NCBI GenBank assembly: GCA_002105175.1
Contig: MCGE01000014.1
Coordinates: 248,001-312,000, forward strand
Direction of reading: 5' to 3'
Source of the DNA: Absidia repens
Taxonomy: Eukaryota; Mucoromycota; Mucoromycetes; Mucorales; Cunninghamellaceae
DNA length: 64,000 nucleotides
Below the pieces are notes generated by a model. It was not told where the DNA came from. It made no database searches and saw only the letters and a list, made by a program, of their open reading frames with translations. The position numbers were made by a program, and so were the translations under genes. The stretch's first letter is position 1, and the number at the start of each line of letters is the position of its first letter. Below are positions 45,374 through 58,694 of this stretch, in pieces.

Positions 45374-46334
45374 CTATTTTTTGAATAATCCCTTTTTCAA
45401 CCATTTCGGTACGCCCCCAGTAGCCTTGGGAGTAGATGATGCTGATGACGCTGATGGTGAAGATGCTTCAGTGCTTCCAGAAGGTGATGAAGGAGGAGGA
45501 TTGTTGAGAGGTTTGATTTGATCCAAGTATGTTTTTGACAAGACAGGGACAGTATTAGGTGGGCCGGCCTTGGGATCCAACCAAACAAACATCACATTGG
45601 ACGCAGGTGCCAATCCCGCCTTGTATAAAGTCACTTCCGTTTCGGTCAGCTTGGTGCGAGGTGGAAGGCAAAGTAGAAATCCACGTTCAGGGGTTGCCAA
45701 TGTTGAGCCAATGAATTCATATAATGCCGCAACTACAATAAGGACCCGACAAACAGCATATGAGTCTAGCTATACGTTTTCACCATTTGACCTTGTATAC
45801 CCATCTTCTTTTATATATAAAAGAGACTTACCTCTCTCCTTCGACTCAAAAACGGCTTGAAGGATAGTGTGATCTGGAAACCTAACCCGAATTGTTGTTT
45901 TGGGATACTTCTTCATTCGTTCTAGCTCTTCGGTATTCCGCATTTTTTGTGTTTTAAGAGGACTATCATATAAAAAAAAAGGAATGAGTCAGTAAAACAT
46001 GCGACCTATTCACCACTAGGCAATGCGTTCTCTTTCTACTAATCATACAAATTTACCTGTTTTCAAGATCCTGTCGGTGGGCTACTTGCGCTTTGTATAG
46101 CTTTGCCACTTGATTAGAGTCCAACTTGAAAAAGGATTCTGGTACTTCAGCTATAAACCAATTCGATATATGAGTTTTGTATTACATAGTCAAGCATAAA
46201 ATATACTCATATATAGTTTTACCTGGTACCGTTGCATTTGCAGGGGGACTAAAGATCTGAATTTGCCGATCTTTTGGAGGGGGAAGTGGTGGTGATGACG
46301 AAGAAGAATCGGGAGTTAATTCGGCGGAATCCAT
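45374..46334 (-). CDS. Short UBX-domain protein, TUG/ASPSCR1-like C terminus
   Basis: Four exons (46334-46223, 46150-46057, 45962-45832, 45732-45374) give 231 residues. After an acidic, Pro-rich start comes KDRQIQIFSPPANATVP, a segment typical of TUG/ASPSCR1 and yeast Ubx4, then a helical linker. The UBX domain follows: YPKTTIRVRFPDHTILQAVF, VAALYEFIGSTL, and RGFLLCLPPRTKL near the Cdc48-binding turn. UBX proteins recruit Cdc48/p97. Full-length TUG proteins are 400-550 residues and carry N-terminal ubiquitin-like domains, which are absent here. The ATG lies just upstream of a short A/T-rich leader and no further exon is visible. The Ser-rich tail ends VPKWLKKGLFKK. Confidence 0.88.
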
Positions 46335-47269
46335 GTTTGTGAGGTTTTTTAAATAAAAAAAGGTGTATCTATATGTATATGAAATGATCTAAAGGATTGT
46401 TTTAAAAGTTTGGTAGATTTAAATTAAATTATAAGGTGGAGACAGGATGAAAGAAGGAGAAAAAAAAAGGCCACGTCTTCACCCCTTTGAGAAAAAAAGG
46501 ACTGAGTTTAAATCCACATTGTTCATTGTGCCTTTGTAAACACCCACACATCCACACATATCGCGCGCACTATACAAATCACGTCACATCATATCATGCC
46601 ATATCATAAACATTATAGATACCATTTGTAGTGTAGATATCACAGATTTGATGTATATGGCATGATCACCCTCCTTTTACAGATTTAGCTTTTTAAGGGA
46701 AAAAGGGAACGTCTTCAGTAGTTGACTAATGTTGTGTGCCTTAGTATCTTGACAAAAAGGTGGGCTGATCATAATTTTTCCATCATTCATTGTTATGAAT
46801 TAGTAACAGACTTCAATAAAGGAGACATCAATACAGTACAGTACTATGACTTTGACTATGTACTCTAATGCATGATTGTTGTTTCTGTGTGGATGAATTG
46901 GCAGCAGATCATAGAAAGAAAAAAGTTTCTGTCAAGGAGAAGAATGATGAAGGGAGAGGAGGGGTTCGAGGCATTACTATTCTTGGCTAGGTTTTCTCTG
47001 ACGCTATTAAACAAAAAAAAAAAAAGGTTTTTTTTTGTTTATGATGTCCAAAAAAATCATATGTATGGACCGGAAAACCTGATGAAACGCATCTTTTTGC
47101 TTCTCTCTCTCTCTCATTGGAAACTTCGATTTTTCAAACAAATATAAACAATAAAGTGGGGTTATAGGTATATAAAAAATGGGTTTTTACTGTTGTTATC
47201 TTTGTTTTTTATTTTTTTATTTTCTATTATTATTATTTCATTGGAACTCTTATTTCATATGCGATTATA
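46335..47269. other. Intergenic spacer, bidirectional promoter region
   Basis: Lies between divergently transcribed genes (UBX on minus, receptor-like on plus). An open stretch at 46872-47147 (+) is rich in Lys and Phe runs and has no support. Nothing else was recognised. Confidence 0.55.
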
Positions 47270-50158
47270 ATGAAGCAAGTCAATTTTAAAGAACAGCAAC
47301 AAAAAAAGAATAAAAACAGTAATAACGGATATCAATCCATTCAGCAACCATTATTATCACCACATGATCTTGAAGAGAAACGGTATACACAGCAGCAACA
47401 AAATCAGCGGCAACGTCGATTACAACAACCTCTTCAGGTACGAAATAATAATGCAATGGTTTCTAATGATCATAGCGGTCCTAGTTCAGCTATTAGATCA
47501 GCACGTCGTCACCATGAAGCAGATCATCGTACCATTTTAAAATTATTTCTATCTACTTGCTTTATTTTGACCGTCTTATTTTTATTCAATCGGTTCTTGT
47601 ACCTTTGGAGTTATGTCCATGAGAGTAAGCGGATTTTGAAAACATATAGATTTGGGTTGGCTTACCCCTTTTTTTTAATCTCGGCGTTTTTTTTTTTTTT
47701 CTTATCTCTTTTTCTTTTTGTTAAAAAAGGTCTTCCGATTCAAGATGCAGCAGCATTCATTAAAGAAATTCCATCAACGGAGCATATCAATGACTTCATT
47801 AAAACATACGCAACTCAACGTTTAGCTGGAACTGAACAAGACCAAGCTCTGGCCCAGTGGACTTTAGCGCAATGGCAAGAAATGGGTTTGATGGACAGTC
47901 ATATGGAAACTTTCTACCCAACACTCAATCAACCTTCCTATCACCGACTATCTATTTTACACGATAATACTTCCACTCAGCCTATATTGGAGCACAACCG
48001 TCTTCAGCAACAACAATCGTCATCATCCATTCCCCCTCCTTTCCATGGTAAGCGAAAATCCCTTCACCCAATATCATAAAACTTACACCTTAGCTTTTCC
48101 TTTTATGTAATAAACATAGGTTACTCAGCCAATGGAAATGTCACCGGGCGTGTCGTATACGTCAACTATGGTCAGGTCAATGATTATCGTTATTTGGAAA
48201 CTCAAGGTGTGAACTTTACAGGAACGATTGCCTTGATACGACAAGATGGTAGTGGCTCTGGCGGAAGTGACAGCAGCAAAAGTGGACTGGCAGCAGTTGG
48301 AACTCAAATTGCCTTGGCGGAACAACATGGATGCATTGGTGCATTGATTTATGCTGATCCTGGAGATGAAGACGGCCCTGCAAAAAAGTGGAATGCTCAT
48401 GGTGAACCAGAACAAGCCTACCCTTTAGGTCCCTGGCGTCCGCCTACTTCTGTCCCACAAGCTTCTGTAATGAACATGGCTTTTATGGTCGGTGATCCTT
48501 GGTCCCCTGGTGCCCCTACGAAAAACACCACCACGGTCCCTCCTTCACCTTCCCCTGGTCAGGGTAACGACGAAAACCCGCGTGACGCCGCTTACTCCTT
48601 GCCAAATATTCCTTCCTTGCCTCTGTCTTGGGAACAAGCTATTCCACTCTTGCAGCTGACCCATGGTCGAGGTGTACCAGCCAATGTGAACTGGGTTGGT
48701 GGTGACCATGTCAATCATACCATTGATTTTAGCTCGGGTCCGAGTCTCGTGTCTGTAGAATTGGTCAATATCAACTCGTATCAAGCCAAACCTATTAGCA
48801 ATGTCATTGCACGTATCGTTGGTCAAAAAGAATCGAACCGTGCTATCGTCTTAGGCTGTCAACGAGATGCTTGGTCTTCATCAGGCGTGGTTGAAAGTGC
48901 GTCCTCTTCTGCTATCATGGTAAATTGTCTCTTTATGTCCAATTGATATTTAATTTGCTCACCTCCATTCTTTTTCATAGCATGAGCTGATTCGCACGCT
49001 GGGACTATTATTACAACAAGGATGGCGACCAAGACGCAGTATTATTCTGGCTTCCTGGGATGCAAGTAGCTATGGTGCCGTGGGATCGACAGAATGGGCG
49101 GAATTACATCAAGATTGGATAGCCAAAGAAGTCATTGCTTATATTGATGTTGGCAGTGTGTTTGGTCAAGACTTTAATGCGCAAGGGTCACCTCTTTTAC
49201 ATCGACTCTTGTATCAGGTGACGCAGGATGTGTTGGATCCTCATCAAAATCAGGGAACGATTTTTGACTCTTGGAAGAAACGTCGACAAGCAGCTTTTGG
49301 TAGTGATGGACAAGCAAACAAGCACAATGCATCAAAAAGGCTGCAGCAGCATGGTGGATCCACGAAAAATATTGATATCGACGACCCTTACCATCCTTTG
49401 ACATTGGTCGATCCTTTAATGGTGAACGATGATGGATCTTCCTTTTTCCACCATCTCGGTGTATCCACTCTCTCTCTTCAATTCAAAAGTGATCATTTCG
49501 GTGGCGCAAATAGTGAACAAGACAAGTAATATATAAACAAAAACAATAAAAAGGAAGGAAGGACAAACCAAATACTCAAACGTTCTTTTTTTATTTTATT
49601 TTTAGTTTGGACTGGATGAAACGGTTTGGCGATTCGACGTTTGCATATCATCAGACAATGGTTCGTGTGATTGGCTTGTTGACCCTTCAATTATCCAGTG
49701 AACGATTGTTACCGATGCACCCATTAGATTATACAGCACTTTTATTGCAATACGCCGACGATCTCAGCGCTGAACAAGGATGCCAGACCCTCCCTGCACT
49801 TACAACATCGTTATTGATCCTGCAATCAACAAGCGTCATCTTCGATCACTTGACAGCGAAATGCCAACACCAACTCGACAAAAAGAAACACTATAGCAAG
49901 AAATTGAAACGCCATATAAGGCAATACAACCAGGCCATGCTCGAATTTGAACGCAGTCTAATTGATCCGTTGGGTTTACCTGGTCGTGAATGGTACAAAC
50001 ATGCTGTCTATGGACCTCACCCTGACCACCCTGCTTCGCCCTTGATGTTTCCCTCGATTGCACAAGCCATGCATGAAGAACGTCCAGTGTTTACTCGTCA
50101 AATGGAAGAAAGAGTCGCTGCTATGATCATGGGCGCAAATGGTGCTCTGAAAACTTGA
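47270..50158 (+). CDS. Transferrin-receptor-like membrane protein, inactive M28 peptidase homologue
   Basis: Five exons (47270-47624, 47730-48047, 48120-48919, 48981-49525, 49606-50158) give 856 residues. It is a type II membrane protein: a Gln/Asn-rich cytosolic tail, one span near residues 88-110 (KLFLSTCFILTVLFLFNRFL), a PA domain (TQIALAEQHGCIGALIYADP), an M28-like domain and a C-terminal dimerisation-like domain (PLDYTALLLQYADDL). It resembles glutamate carboxypeptidase II and the yeast homologues Tre1, Tre2 and Vps70. The M28 metal and catalytic residues are lost. GGHRDSW of active enzymes is GCQRDAW (Gln at 48860-48862), the WDAEE pair is WDASS (49065-49070), and the later Asp and His ligands are not found. 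Like transferrin receptor and Tre1/Tre2, it is probably a pseudo-enzyme; yeast Tre1/Tre2 act with Bsd2 and Rsp5 to sort metal transporters. That role here is inference. Confidence 0.9.
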
Positions 50159-50464
50159 AAATGGATCAAGATTTTATATGCTTATTAGATATGTTAGTTT
50201 AGTCAGTATCTTACTTTATCTTATTATGTTTTATTATTCTTATTAGTATTAGTATTATTATCATCGTTATCTGTGTCTACTTTTTTTGAAATAAAAAATC
50301 TTTTTTTTTTTGTTTTTTCGGGAAATCATTGTTACTGATGCGGGTATTCAAACGATAAATTTCGTGTGGAACAGGGGGGGGGCACTGATTTTTATTTTTA
50401 TGGCGGTGACGATGGCTATGATCTTTGAACGATAAGCTGTGACCACATTTCGTCTCGGTTTCAA

Positions 50465-51008
50465 ATGACTGGGATAGGAAACAATGTTTCTGTTATTGTT
50501 CTTTTTTTTGTTGTAGCTGTTCCTTCTTTTTTTACAACGATGATAATGTCAAGTCGATGGCAAAGATATAAAGAAAGCTTGGATGGGGTGATCCATCAGT
50601 CTTTTGGTATAGGTTTAATGGGTGGGATGATGCTGGTAGCCACTGGAAATATAGCATGGCGTTATCATCTTGACGCGAACACAAACTCTATCATATCAAG
50701 CCTGGAGCAGATGAAAATGAAATATGAAATTGCTGGTGGTGTGCCATATTTGTTGAGGGATGATGTAAAAGTTTTATTTAGAAAAGAAAAAAAAAGAAAA
50801 TGGAATTGTTTCACTAATAGATCAATGAAAATAGGTTTTTCTGGAAAGACTCGGCGTACGCAACAAATATGGCCAGCAACATCAACAACAAATACATTGG
50901 GTCCGGATCATGGTGCAACAAGAATGGAACGAGATTGTTTATAAACTAGCGGATTACCTGAATCAGCGTTGTGCCAAAAAGTTTACTGATCGGTCGTACA
51001 CGCTTTAA
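50465..51008 (+). CDS. Small single-span membrane protein, possibly MICOS MIC12-like
   Basis: Two exons (50465-50764, 50835-51008) join in phase through a 70-nt intron with a CACTAATAG branch-like site, giving 157 residues. An in-frame ATG at 50546 (MSSRWQRYKESLDG) would give 130 residues and may be the true start. There is a hydrophobic segment, FGIGLMGGMMLVATGNIAW, then a polar region, and exon 2 reads VFLERLGVRNKYGQQH then VQQEWNEIVYKLADYLNQ. One N-terminal membrane segment followed by a short soluble part with a WN-containing helix is reminiscent of the MICOS subunit Mic12/Aim5. The resemblance is weak and should be treated as a hint. Without the splice the first exon would run into 59 unrelated codons. 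Confidence 0.7.
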
Positions 51009-51428
51009 AATGAAGAAAATAATAACAATAATAAAAGATACCCTTCTCCATATAACGTACCTGGCGCTGTCGTCTCTCTTTTTTTTTTTTCTTATTGTTT
51101 TTGTCTCAAGTCGGCTTAATTGTCGGGTCAAATCATTTCTTCGTTTACAAACGATCATATGGTCTCGATCCACCCATCCTACTGGTAGTCCTAAAAAAAA
51201 AGAGAGAAGACTCTGATTTTCTGCCACGCGCAATTGTACTTTATAGTACTGACTGCACAGCACTGTTATAGCTTTGTCCAAGTGCACATGGCGGAGTTAA
51301 AACCAGTGCCCATCTCTTTTTTTTTGTCTCCATCCTTCTTTCATTTTTTCTATTCTCTTCTTTTTTTTTCTCACTCTAATTTGTTATCATTATTTATTTA
51401 TATATAAAAATCCAAAAAGCGAATTGAC
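51009..51428. other. Intergenic spacer
   Basis: Short spacer upstream of the F-box gene, with T-rich runs and a possible TATA stretch (tatatata near 51398-51405). No gene was seen. Confidence 0.5.
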
Positions 51429-52400
51429 ATGGTCCAACTATCCAGCCTGCCAGAATCCATCCTGCTGCAAGTCGTGTATCATCTCAGTTTGCAGGAGTTA
51501 CAGCAATTGGCCCAAACATGTCGTCCACTTCGTGAACTCGTCTACAACAGTCCTCGTGTATGGCACCAACACGTCCTTTTCCCAGCCAATGATACTCTGA
51601 TTACTGATAGATTTATTCAACACTTTGTACCTCACATTACACGACATCACGGTATCCAGACACTTCGGTTGGAGCGATTGCCCCTCGGCTGGTTGGGTTA
51701 CTTATTTATCTTTGATCAGTTTGCGCATTCTGTGGATTATATTCATGTGGAAACAAGCTTTGTCATTCTTCAAGATTTAGTCTATCATCTGACGGTCTTT
51801 GCTGCCAACTTGATGGTGCTACAACAAGATAATATGATCCCCATTACCTTTCGACAATATGGCCTGGACGCTTCCTCTTATTACCAAGTGCTTGTGGATC
51901 ATCAATTTTTAGGGAAAACCAATTTGGCTCATATCACTCAATTGATCAACAAGAACAACAGTGGCAATAGTATTAGGAACGGTACTGGTGGTGGCGGTGA
52001 CGATGATAGTTATCTTTCCAACTTGGACGATCCTCCTTTTGAAAATCTACAGCATTGGGCAGCTGTTTGCACGGACCACCCTCCTCCGGACCAAAAGCAG
52101 GACCAGGATAAAGACCAACAGGACAGCGTAGTGCGAAATTGTATATCCCAATTAGATTCATTGATATCTTTTCTTGCGGGCCGACAAGTGACCAATCCCG
52201 GCACCCATACCACCGCTCCTTCAGTATCACTGTCACCAATCACAGCAACGACAACAGGAACAACGACGACGAATACGAATACGACGACGACAACCAATAT
52301 CACAGGGTACAAACGAACACAAGATCATTTGGATACATCAGGTCGACAAAAACAAAAATTGGTCTCTTCAGCGTCTCATACTTCCTCCCTTTATGTTTGA
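51429..52400 (+). CDS. F-box protein
   Basis: A single exon of 323 residues. The N terminus is a clear F-box, LSSLPESILLQVVYHLSLQE then LQQLAQTCRPLRELVYNSPRVWHQHV, which binds Skp1 in SCF ubiquitin ligases. The next 110 residues are hydrophobic/helical without obvious LRR, WD40 or Kelch repeats (IQTLRLERLPLGWLGYLFIF, VDYIHVETSFVILQDLVYHL). From about residue 180 the chain becomes polar, with Gly/Asp and poly-Thr/Asn stretches that are probably disordered. The substrate is unknown. It ends 28 nt before a 38-nt T run, so the 3' UTR is short. Confidence 0.88.
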   Translation: MVQLSSLPESILLQVVYHLSLQELQQLAQTCRPLRELVYNSPRVWHQHVLFPANDTLITDRFIQHFVPHITRHHGIQTLRLERLPLGWLGYLFIFDQFAHSVDYIHVETSFVILQDLVYHLTVFAANLMVLQQDNMIPITFRQYGLDASSYYQVLVDHQFLGKTNLAHITQLINKNNSGNSIRNGTGGGGDDDSYLSNLDDPPFENLQHWAAVCTDHPPPDQKQDQDKDQQDSVVRNCISQLDSLISFLAGRQVTNPGTHTTAPSVSLSPITATTTGTTTTNTNTTTTTNITGYKRTQDHLDTSGRQKQKLVSSASHTSSLYV

Positions 52401-52424
52401 TTAGCTGAGCGAATTCCCTCCATT

Positions 52425-52468
<44 letters not shown>

Positions 52469-53720
52469 TTTATGTGCTTTTTTATTATTATTATCATTTA
52501 TTATTATTATAGTTATCATGCACCTTAGCCTTATCTATTATACCATTCTACTTCATCAATAGTATAGTTGGTTTTTTTATATATCTCATTTAGTGTATAG
52601 TCTTTATTTTTACCTTTTTTTTTTTTTTTTTTTTTTTTTACCCATGTCCAAAATGAAATAAAAACTAATTCAATACAATCATGTCTCTCTTTTTTTAGTA
52701 TTTTCGGTACAAGTGAAGGGTTTCTTTTTATTTTTTACATATGACATCGTGATTTTATGCAAGGGAAAAAAAGAGAGGATAGGTCACTGATTTGTAGAAT
52801 TCGAAAAACATCTCGACAAGAATGGAGAACGATCTTTTTATGTGTCCCATGACTGATTGGCTATCAGAAGATGAATAGAATATTGACAAGATCACATTTA
52901 TTGTATGTCTTCTAGTCATTTATCACCATATGTAAATGTCCAATCCACATCATGATCATCCTTATCACAGTATCAAACCATTGACCCATTCTCACTAGTA
53001 CTATTGTATCTCCCTTGTCGTCATTTAGCATGGAAGCTACGGTAAATACGTACTACAATACTATACCGTATCAACCTTCCAACTCCTTTATTTTAATCCT
53101 TTTTTTTTATATATGCCAATATACTATACTTGGAATGATGGGCACTGTAATGTCTGTGTTATGCCTGTATTATATATGTACTTTATATGTTTCCTGTTGA
53201 TCGGTATACAGTGTATTTGCCCTGTCGGCGTTTATATAAGATGGATCAAACTTGTTATACATGGAAAATGAGAGAGCAAAACTGCTCTCCCAGCCCCTAA
53301 GAGCCAGTACCCCTGACTATTTAGGTCGTAGACTACATGTTTATGATACAAGACGACAGGATGAAAAAGACTATTATAAAGCCAGTATTAGAAATTTTTG
53401 GTAATAATTGCCTTTTCCGTCAGGAGAAATACAGGAAAGAGGATGATGATTCCGAAGGGGATACCATTTCTTTCCCGAAATCCCTGTGCTATTCTTTTTA
53501 TTTGATGCAGATAAAACATAAATTTCCGTTTACGTTTATACTCTTCAGTCTCTATGCTATCGCGTTTTTTTTCAAGGTGACCTTTTTTTTTAAAAAAAAA
53601 AATGCAAATATTAATTATATATATAATTCGACTCATCTTGACCTTTTGTTGATATTTTCTTCTTTAAGATCATTCTATCCCCTTTTTTTTCGTCTCTTTC
53701 TTTCTTTTAATTTTTTCCCT
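52401..53720. other. Intergenic spacer with T38 tract
   Basis: Very AT-rich. It contains a T38 run (52428-52465) and a T23 run near 52618-52640. Open stretches here (for example 53015-53200 and 53337-53720) are low-complexity Phe/Leu/Lys translations and were not called. Confidence 0.55.
52428..52465. repeat. Poly-T tract, 38 bp
   Basis: Lies just downstream of the F-box gene stop codon, within its likely 3' UTR. Confidence 0.93.
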
Positions 53721-53909
53721 ATGGAATACGGTATGTCCTATGTGATTAAGCCAGTAAATTTACAAGGCGGTCAATGGTAAGACAAGCTTACTTTATTTTA
53801 CTTTTTAAACAAACTTTAAGCAAAAAATTTAAAGCTTTCGTGTCAATTTTATAGTGCGTGGTGTGGAAAATATGGTCACAAGCGGCCAAGCTGTCCTTTA
53901 CTGAAATGA
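53721..53909 (+). CDS. 36-residue CCHC zinc-knuckle microprotein
   Basis: Two exons (53721-53776, 53855-53909) join in phase across a 78-nt GT-AG intron. The product starts MEYGMSYVIKPVNLQGGQ and continues CAWCGKYGHKRPSCPLLK before a stop. The second half is an exact Cx2Cx4Hx4C zinc knuckle, and splicing creates its first Cys codon (TG + T). Zinc knuckles bind single-stranded nucleic acid or proteins. Without splicing the first exon hits a stop three codons after the Gly-Gly-Gln. The upstream T/C-rich stretch could be its leader. The precise match of splice phase to a complete motif makes chance unlikely, but the tiny size keeps confidence moderate. Nothing related was seen elsewhere in the window. 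Confidence 0.6.
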
Positions 53910-54286
53910 TTGTTTCCCCTTTTTTTATTTATTTTTTTGATATACCACGTATGTTCTGTGTCAAGACCGTCTCGCCTTCTCTTAAAACCAACACACCGAA
54001 AAACCGAAAACAAAAACAAAAAAGTACTCTTTTTTTTTATTTATCTCCTCTCTCATATTACTTTATCAAGCCTATGAATTTTATTTTTATTTTTATACAT
54101 TTTATGCGTTTCTTCCCCCACGCACCTGATGATGATGTCTTTTTCAAATTTGGCTATATGACACATTCTTCTTTTTACATTTTTATATTCAATTGACAAC
54201 TCTTTTATTTTTATGATACTCCTACCCACTGCATTTATATTTTAAACAAACACAATAAAATTTCAATGACTCGTTTTTGACTTGAA

Positions 54287-54317
<31 letters not shown>

Positions 54318-54370
54318 CTGAAATATTTTGCATGAACGTCGTCGTTTGAAACCGTCCCTGAATTGATAGG

Positions 54371-54378
54371 GAACCTTC
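54371..54378. promoter_or_regulatory. Possible heat-shock element upstream of HSP70
   Basis: GAACCTTC is an inverted GAAnnTTC pair, the core of an Hsf1 site, about 190 nt upstream of the HSP70 start. Further GAA/TTC triplets lie within the next 40 nt (for example TTTCCATTC near 54395), though their spacing is imperfect. Confidence 0.4.
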
Positions 54379-54568
54379 CACCTCATTCTGCCAGTTTCCA
54401 TTCATTGACTATTTTCAGCCAATCACTAGACAAGCGGAGTTTAATAAGCCACGAACTAAGTTTTTTTTTTTATTCGGGTCCCTGACCCTATATAATGTTT
54501 TTGTTTCCATAATTTTCTTTATTCTTCTTCCACTTCTTTTTTTCTAAAAAGTAAAAAACCATATTATC

Positions 54569-57166
<2,598 letters not shown>

Positions 57167-57466
57167 ATATTGGATCCCTCCTCCCCACCCTTTCTTTAAT
57201 TTACAACAACCTCATCATTCCATCCTTAGTATAGTTTAGATACATGTACAGTTATTTATCCTCTTTGAAATAAAAAATTACTTATTTTATTTGTTTAATA
57301 CTTATCTACTAGTTTGGTCATGAAGTTTGAATGTAGTGTGACTGAAACGGGTGCGTCTTTTGAATAACACAGCTTGCGGGATTTTAAATTATACGCTTTT
57401 TTTTTTTGACCAGATGGAATTTTTTGTTCACTTTTTCTTTTTCTGTTCCTGAAAAGATATTATACA

Positions 57467-57902
57467 ATGGAAGATAGGAACAACATTATACGCTCCATGA
57501 TATCCATGACCGTAAGTATAATGAGACTGGTATTGTTAATAATGTTAATTACTTTTAGCTTTAATATATGATTCTTTGCTGTTGTCATTACTTTTAGGGT
57601 AGGGCTCAAAATCAACAACAAGCATCATCATCAGCAAATGTACCCCTAGATATATTTTCTCAACTCGATCCTGCTGTTGTCAATCAGGTGCGTCAAGAAT
57701 ATTTGGCATCACAAACTGATCATGATATTAGCACAACGACAACGACAACTCTTGAACCAACATTAGATGAATTACTAGACTCTCTGGCTCATGAAAAGAC
57801 TATCACAAAGAAACTTGCGCTGGCTTTGGACCGTATGAAAAATGAAACCCCTGTGTTACAAACGATCGCCGAATGCCAGTCTGCCCAGGTAATATGATAA
57901 CA

Positions 57903-57937
<35 letters not shown>

Positions 57938-58431
57938 CGTGTGTATCCGTACTGATTATATTCATATTCATAACAGAACGAAAGAGAAAAGCGACTACAT
58001 CATGAACGGAATGCGTTATTGGAAAGGCATCAAGCAAAATTGGAGACAATTTTAGCAAAGTGAGTAGCAATTACTAAAAAAAGCGGATGTAGCTGCATTA
58101 TATCTGACCTGACACTCTTTATATATTATACAGGGAATGGATTGGTGCGAAGAATGCCGATGAAAAGCAATCATTCAAAGAAAAGGCAGCGGAAGAATTG
58201 GACCAAATGGATAGACGTATTCTCAGGGAACTTGATTTAGAATTACGTAGGCAACAGGAAATATTTAAGAAGGTAAGCGCGAATGATATATCCCACTCGT
58301 ATGCTAACTATATTGTTCTTTTCTTGAAAAATTTGCTGTAGATCAAGGTCCCGCTCTTCTATGTTACCAAGGATCCCTCTGCCATATCGCTACAGCAGCA
58401 AGTCATATCACTACTGAAGACCAAGGAATAG
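57467..58431 (+). CDS. DGCR6-family protein
   Basis: Five exons (57467-57511, 57598-57888, 57977-58059, 58134-58272, 58342-58431) give 215 residues. It is helical and charged, with a coiled-coil centre (REKRLHHERNALLERHQAKL). The C terminus, LDQMDRRILRELDLELRRQQ then KVPLFYVTKDPSAISLQQQV, matches the DGCR6 family pattern of human DGCR6 (MDQKIVLELD, GFYVTTNPQEL, LQMNLLELI). The biochemical role of the family is poorly known. The intron after exon 2 contains an (AT)n run (about 57907-57938). The gene begins about 300 nt after the HSP70 stop and has its own leader. Confidence 0.78.
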
Positions 58432-58694
58432 CAGTAGCTCCCCTTAGTTTATATTCTGCACCTCAAATAGATGTATCTTCAGTCATACCCCCCATTCTTC
58501 TATCTAATAAACATTATATCATTTGTCGCTTCATATGCATATTTTTTTATTTCATTTTTTTTACCAGATCAATTTTACTCGCTGGGCGGCAGTCGAAACT
58601 GGTGCCTAGCTTTTTTTTTTTTTTGTTTGAGGCTCTCACATTTGATTTTTTTTCTTTCTCCCTTTTTTTTATATTTTTTTATATTCTCTTTGTA

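Noticed and set aside
46961..46990. GGTTCGAGG resembling a tRNA T-arm
   Set aside because: No acceptor stem, D-arm or anticodon arm could be built around it; no tRNA was found in the window.
53337..53720. Extension of the CCHC microprotein frame to the left
   Set aside because: The added residues are Phe/Leu/Lys runs from T/A homopolymers; the ATG at 53721 starts the first non-repetitive sequence.
43375..54000. Possible functional cluster of stress, UBX, receptor and F-box genes
   Set aside because: Strands and spacing are mixed, pathways are unrelated and each gene has its own flank; ordinary gene order is enough.
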